A stretch of 64,000 nucleotides of DNA. It comes from DAORHV01 sp964448405 (GTDB taxonomy: Bacteria; Patescibacteriota; Gracilibacteria; Peribacterales; Peribacteraceae). The stretch lies in contig CAYUVW010000003.1 in assembly GCA_964448405.1 (NCBI GenBank), positions 1-64,000 of the forward strand, in the 5' to 3' direction. The notes below the pieces were generated by a model that saw nothing but the letters and a program-made list of their open reading frames with translations, ran no database searches and had not been told where the DNA came from. The translations under genes and the position numbers were made by a program. Of the stretch, positions 61,396 through 64,000 are shown piece by piece; positions within the stretch are counted from its first letter, which is position 1, and every line of letters starts with the position of its first letter.

Positions 61396-62432
61396 AGTTC
61401 GGGTACGACTTGTTCGAGCTTGTCATGGAGTGAGTTCAGCGAGTCCCAGATTTTCGGCATGCAGCTGGTGCCGTCGGCCATCAATGCCAATTCGTTCTTG
61501 ATGTCCAAGCCCGCACGCTGGAAACATGACATTTGCACGGTAAAGACCACGGCTTGCTCAAAGGAGCGCAACGTATTGATCGTGCGCTCAACGGCAATGC
61601 GCGCGCGGATACGCTCGTTGTTCATGCGCTCGAAATTATTCTGGATTCGCATGCCGAAATTGCCGTAAAAATCGCTGATCACGCATTCTTGGTTGCAGGT
61701 GGGATCTGGCCCTTGGTAGCGAGCGGAGTTGCACGTCGGCAGATCGCCATTGGAATCCGGCACATTCGGATCCACGCAGAAGTTGGTGATTTCCGTGCAG
61801 CAGAAGTTCGTGCCACCACCGGCATTGGCCATTCCTTCCGGGCCGTCCAAATCCTGATCCGTACGGACCATAAGAGGACTTTCGGGCTGAAATTCCGCCA
61901 GCTTACATTCGTACTCGCGCTCGAATTCCATAATGACCGAAGCGAATGATTCGAAGTTCACGGGCTTTGGCACCATGATCGTTTGCGTGCCGAGTCCACC
62001 CACTTGGGTGGTGTACTTGTAGTGCCAGCCTGGCAGTGCAGTTGCCAACGCGGTCAGCACCGGCGAAGGTGGCGGCTGGATGCCGTTTGGTCCGCCGAAG
62101 CAACTCCAGGCAAGCGTGTTTTTCAGAATGGCCTCACGCTCCGCAACGACCGCCGACATGTGCTGGCGGAAGAGATTAATGGCGACGACCGGCCGCGTAA
62201 TGCCCTCAAACATTGTCCCGACGGATGTACAGCTTCGCGGATCGTCGCTACTCGCCAACGAAGACGATGATGAGCTTGCGCCGTTGGTAATTTGCGCACG
62301 AACCAACTGCATGCCGATGATCGGAATGCTTATGCCGACGATCAACGCCAACACGCCAGTGTACAAGCGTTGCAAATCGGCGGTGACGGGTTGCCCTTTA
62401 TTTGCCGGCGTTGTGCGCTTGGAAGAAGGCAT
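61392..62432 (-). CDS. membrane-anchored exported protein, third gene of the operon
   Basis: 346 residues. A cytoplasmic N-terminus (about 1-22) and a signal anchor (about 26-45, TGVLALIVGISIPIIGMQLV) are followed by a Ser-rich linker and a large external part. Helical EGITRPVVAINLFRQHMSAV (about 76-95) is followed by Cys pairs: FCCTEITNFCVDPN, TCNSARYQGPDPTCNQEC. A helical stretch with INTLRSFEQAVVFTVQMSC ends the protein. No family recognised. The start is 3 nt after the preceding stop. Confidence 0.68.
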   Translation of the reverse strand: MPSSKRTTPANKGQPVTADLQRLYTGVLALIVGISIPIIGMQLVRAQITNGASSSSSSLASSDDPRSCTSVGTMFEGITRPVVAINLFRQHMSAVVAEREAILKNTLAWSCFGGPNGIQPPPSPVLTALATALPGWHYKYTTQVGGLGTQTIMVPKPVNFESFASVIMEFEREYECKLAEFQPESPLMVRTDQDLDGPEGMANAGGGTNFCCTEITNFCVDPNVPDSNGDLPTCNSARYQGPDPTCNQECVISDFYGNFGMRIQNNFERMNNERIRARIAVERTINTLRSFEQAVVFTVQMSCFQRAGLDIKNELALMADGTSCMPKIWDSLNSLHDKLEQVVPEL

Positions 62433-62435
62433 GGA

Positions 62436-63212
62436 TTAATCGGTGAAGGCGTCGGGATTGGGCGGGTCATTGAGCGGAGAGTTTCCTTCAGGCAACTGGA
62501 TGTCGGAGTTATCCGGCATGTCGCATTGACCCATGAAGCAGGGAATTTGGTACAGCTTACCGAGCATGTTCACCATCCCGCGCAGCGGAATGAACGCGCG
62601 CTTGGGGAAGTCCTTCATCATCCAATCGGTCATACCGACGAATTGCAGAGCTCCGCGGTAGCCCGAGTCGTAGGCGACTGCGATGCGCAGCACCCCTTGC
62701 TCCATTGCCAGGGAATCATTTACCAGCTGCGTGCAGTCGGTGGTGAGTGTTGCAGGGTCCGCAATGGAATTTTTCTGCACGAACTTACATTCGTCGTAGG
62801 GCGTGAAGTTTTGCTCGCGACAACCGAGTAAAGCCACACTCAGCGGATCATCATCCTCGGCAGTGAACGATTGCTGCATTGCCTGGCAGATCCCGACGCT
62901 CCTGCAGCGCAGGACCCGATACGATTCCACCAACGGCCATACCAAATCGGAGGTCTCGCGGTAGCGGGTCTCGAAAATACCGGTCCGCTCCTCGTCGACT
63001 TTGCCGCCCGTATTGGCGATGAAATTACCGTCTTCATCCTGGCGGCTGCCAAACAACACGCTGCGGTATTCGTCGTGCACCGTCGACAATTCATCAATCA
63101 CGCGGTCTCGGCATTCCTCCAAGGGCTTTGAATCCTGAGCAAGAGCTGGTGCTGCAGCCATGCTGCTAAGCAGGCAGAGAAGCAGGCCGACGGAGAAGCG
63201 TTGTGCAGACAT
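62436..63212 (-). CDS. exported protein, second gene of the operon
   Basis: 258 residues. Signal peptide about 1-25 (GLLLCLLSSMAAAPALA). The mature part is helical with an even spread of cysteines: LEECRDRVIDELSTVHDEYR, LRCRSVGICQAM, LLGCREQNFTPYDECKFV, LTTDCTQL and the C-terminal IPCFMGQCDMPDNS. The tail is Asn/Asp/Pro-rich. No family recognised. Its ATG directly abuts the preceding stop codon. Confidence 0.68.
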   Translation of the reverse strand: MSAQRFSVGLLLCLLSSMAAAPALAQDSKPLEECRDRVIDELSTVHDEYRSVLFGSRQDEDGNFIANTGGKVDEERTGIFETRYRETSDLVWPLVESYRVLRCRSVGICQAMQQSFTAEDDDPLSVALLGCREQNFTPYDECKFVQKNSIADPATLTTDCTQLVNDSLAMEQGVLRIAVAYDSGYRGALQFVGMTDWMMKDFPKRAFIPLRGMVNMLGKLYQIPCFMGQCDMPDNSDIQLPEGNSPLNDPPNPDAFTD

Positions 63213-64000
63213 TTAGGATTGCGGAGGTTCCAGGCGAATATCGGTAGGCTTCGACATTTTGGGGAACAATCGTTTCAGTAATTCGGCCTTGGCATCCTGG
63301 AACGGATTTTCATCCGGACTGTCGTTTTCCGGCAGCGTGAGGTCTCGCATGGTGTGCGCGATATCCGTGAACTCGTTGTCCAGCTTCGGTATGAACCATT
63401 GCCACTTGAAGGACCGGAAGATTTCGGTGGGCAAATGGATGCAGACGACGTCCTCTTTGCATGGGGGCGGATCATCGGGGTCAGGATACTCTTCCCCTAT
63501 CCGAATGATGCGACCGGCATAGTCCTCTTTTCGTTCAGGCATCCAACGCGACCACAGGCGTCCAGTACGCTCAAGAAGATCGGTCTCGGTGTGAATGATT
63601 TTAATGCTATTGCCATAGTCTTCATCGATGGCGATATCCTCTTCCTTGGAAGGCGGCGTAAGGACGCTTGGCGGCATTCGGCACAGTGCGCCACGCATGC
63701 TGTCACGCATTTTCGGGAAGTTGTCGGTCGTGCTTTCCGCCGACGAGTTTCCAGATGCCTCGTTTTGTTCTTCTTGTTGTTGCGCGTCCACCGTAATGCC
63801 TTCGATCATCTCGCGGATGAGCATCATTTTCTGCTTGGCGTCACCCAGGTTCGGCAGCGGAATGGGGTCGATGAACGTTTGCGGAGGAAGGGTAACGTTG
63901 GGGTCCGGCAGGCTGTCGAAGGCCGAAATATCTGGGTAATCCGGTAGATCGGCATACTGATCGGCACCCAGCGGAAGGCTGCCCTTGTAGGTGGGCGGCA
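63213..64000 (-). CDS. first visible gene of the exported-protein operon (5' end outside window)
   Basis: About 262 residues visible; the reading frame is open to the window edge. No signal peptide is seen, as the start is missing. It begins in a Pro/Asp/Leu-rich stretch (SLPLGADQYADLPDYPDISA), then a helical part (KMMLIREMIEGITVDAQQQE), and cysteines in ALCRMPP and PPPCKEDVVCIHLP. The C-terminus is charged (KAELLKRLFPKMSKP). No family recognised. It abuts the next gene with no spacer. Confidence 0.62.
   Translation of the reverse strand, partial: PPTYKGSLPLGADQYADLPDYPDISAFDSLPDPNVTLPPQTFIDPIPLPNLGDAKQKMMLIREMIEGITVDAQQQEEQNEASGNSSAESTTDNFPKMRDSMRGALCRMPPSVLTPPSKEEDIAIDEDYGNSIKIIHTETDLLERTGRLWSRWMPERKEDYAGRIIRIGEEYPDPDDPPPCKEDVVCIHLPTEIFRSFKWQWFIPKLDNEFTDIAHTMRDLTLPENDSPDENPFQDAKAELLKRLFPKMSKPTDIRLEPPQS

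Overview
The window looks like a metagenome-derived scaffold (two runs of exactly 100 N) from a bacterium with a small genome. The best fit is Patescibacteria/CPR, possibly the Peregrinibacteria/Peribacteria side. That placement is an inference from the pattern: compact housekeeping genes, many secreted or membrane proteins of unknown function, few metabolic genes, and genes scattered on both strands. TGA works as a stop (dnaN, pyrB and others end on TGA at family-typical C-termini), so the TGA=Gly code of Gracilibacteria and Absconditabacteria does not apply.

Layout. 0-4.3 kb (minus): a nusA operon ending in a DinG-like protein with an intact exonuclease but an eroded helicase. 4.3-10 kb: two glycosyltransferases, tsaB, secA. 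10-13.4 kb: DNA polymerase III delta', a TPR protein, a patatin-like lipase, a ferredoxin. 13.5-16.7 kb: an O-antigen/teichoic-acid-type ABC exporter and a two-module glycosyltransferase. 16.8-22.8 kb: sufC, a SIMPL protein, a cupin lipoprotein, small membrane proteins, prepilin peptidase, a candidate structured RNA, smpB, recR. 22.8-28.4 kb: small unknown genes, a nucleotidyltransferase, a PP2C-like membrane protein, RNase J. 28.4-33.5 kb: gap, HAD phosphatase, pyrC, DoxX, TSUP, pyrB. 34-39.1 kb: Wzx-like flippase, an LPQSG-anchored surface protein, a ComEC-like hydrolase, a GlmU-like protein. 39.1-43.9 kb: a candidate replication origin, dnaN, mfd. 44-47.3 kb: coiled-coil proteins and tRNA-Leu(UAG). 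47.3-53.9 kb: GDPD, aspS (interrupted by a gap), nrdR, sua5. 53.9-57.7 kb: dnaE. 57.7-64 kb (minus): five tightly coupled genes for large exported, mostly Cys-rich proteins that I cannot assign to any family. This last block is the best candidate for an undescribed system.

How the genes work together. Replication and repair (dnaN, dnaE, holB, mfd, recR), RNA and translation (nusA, rnj, smpB, tsaB, sua5, aspS, tRNA), and export and envelope construction (secA, pilD, Wzm/Wzt, Wzx, glycosyltransferases, sorted or lipid-anchored proteins) dominate. Pyrimidine synthesis is represented only by pyrB and pyrC.

Expression signals are distinctive. Many genes have a TATAAT-like hexamer, often preceded by TGn, ending exactly 6 nt before the ATG. 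That places +1 on the start codon and predicts leaderless mRNAs. Most other genes have short pyrimidine-rich leaders without a Shine-Dalgarno sequence. Coordinates and motifs were read by eye; no database search was run.
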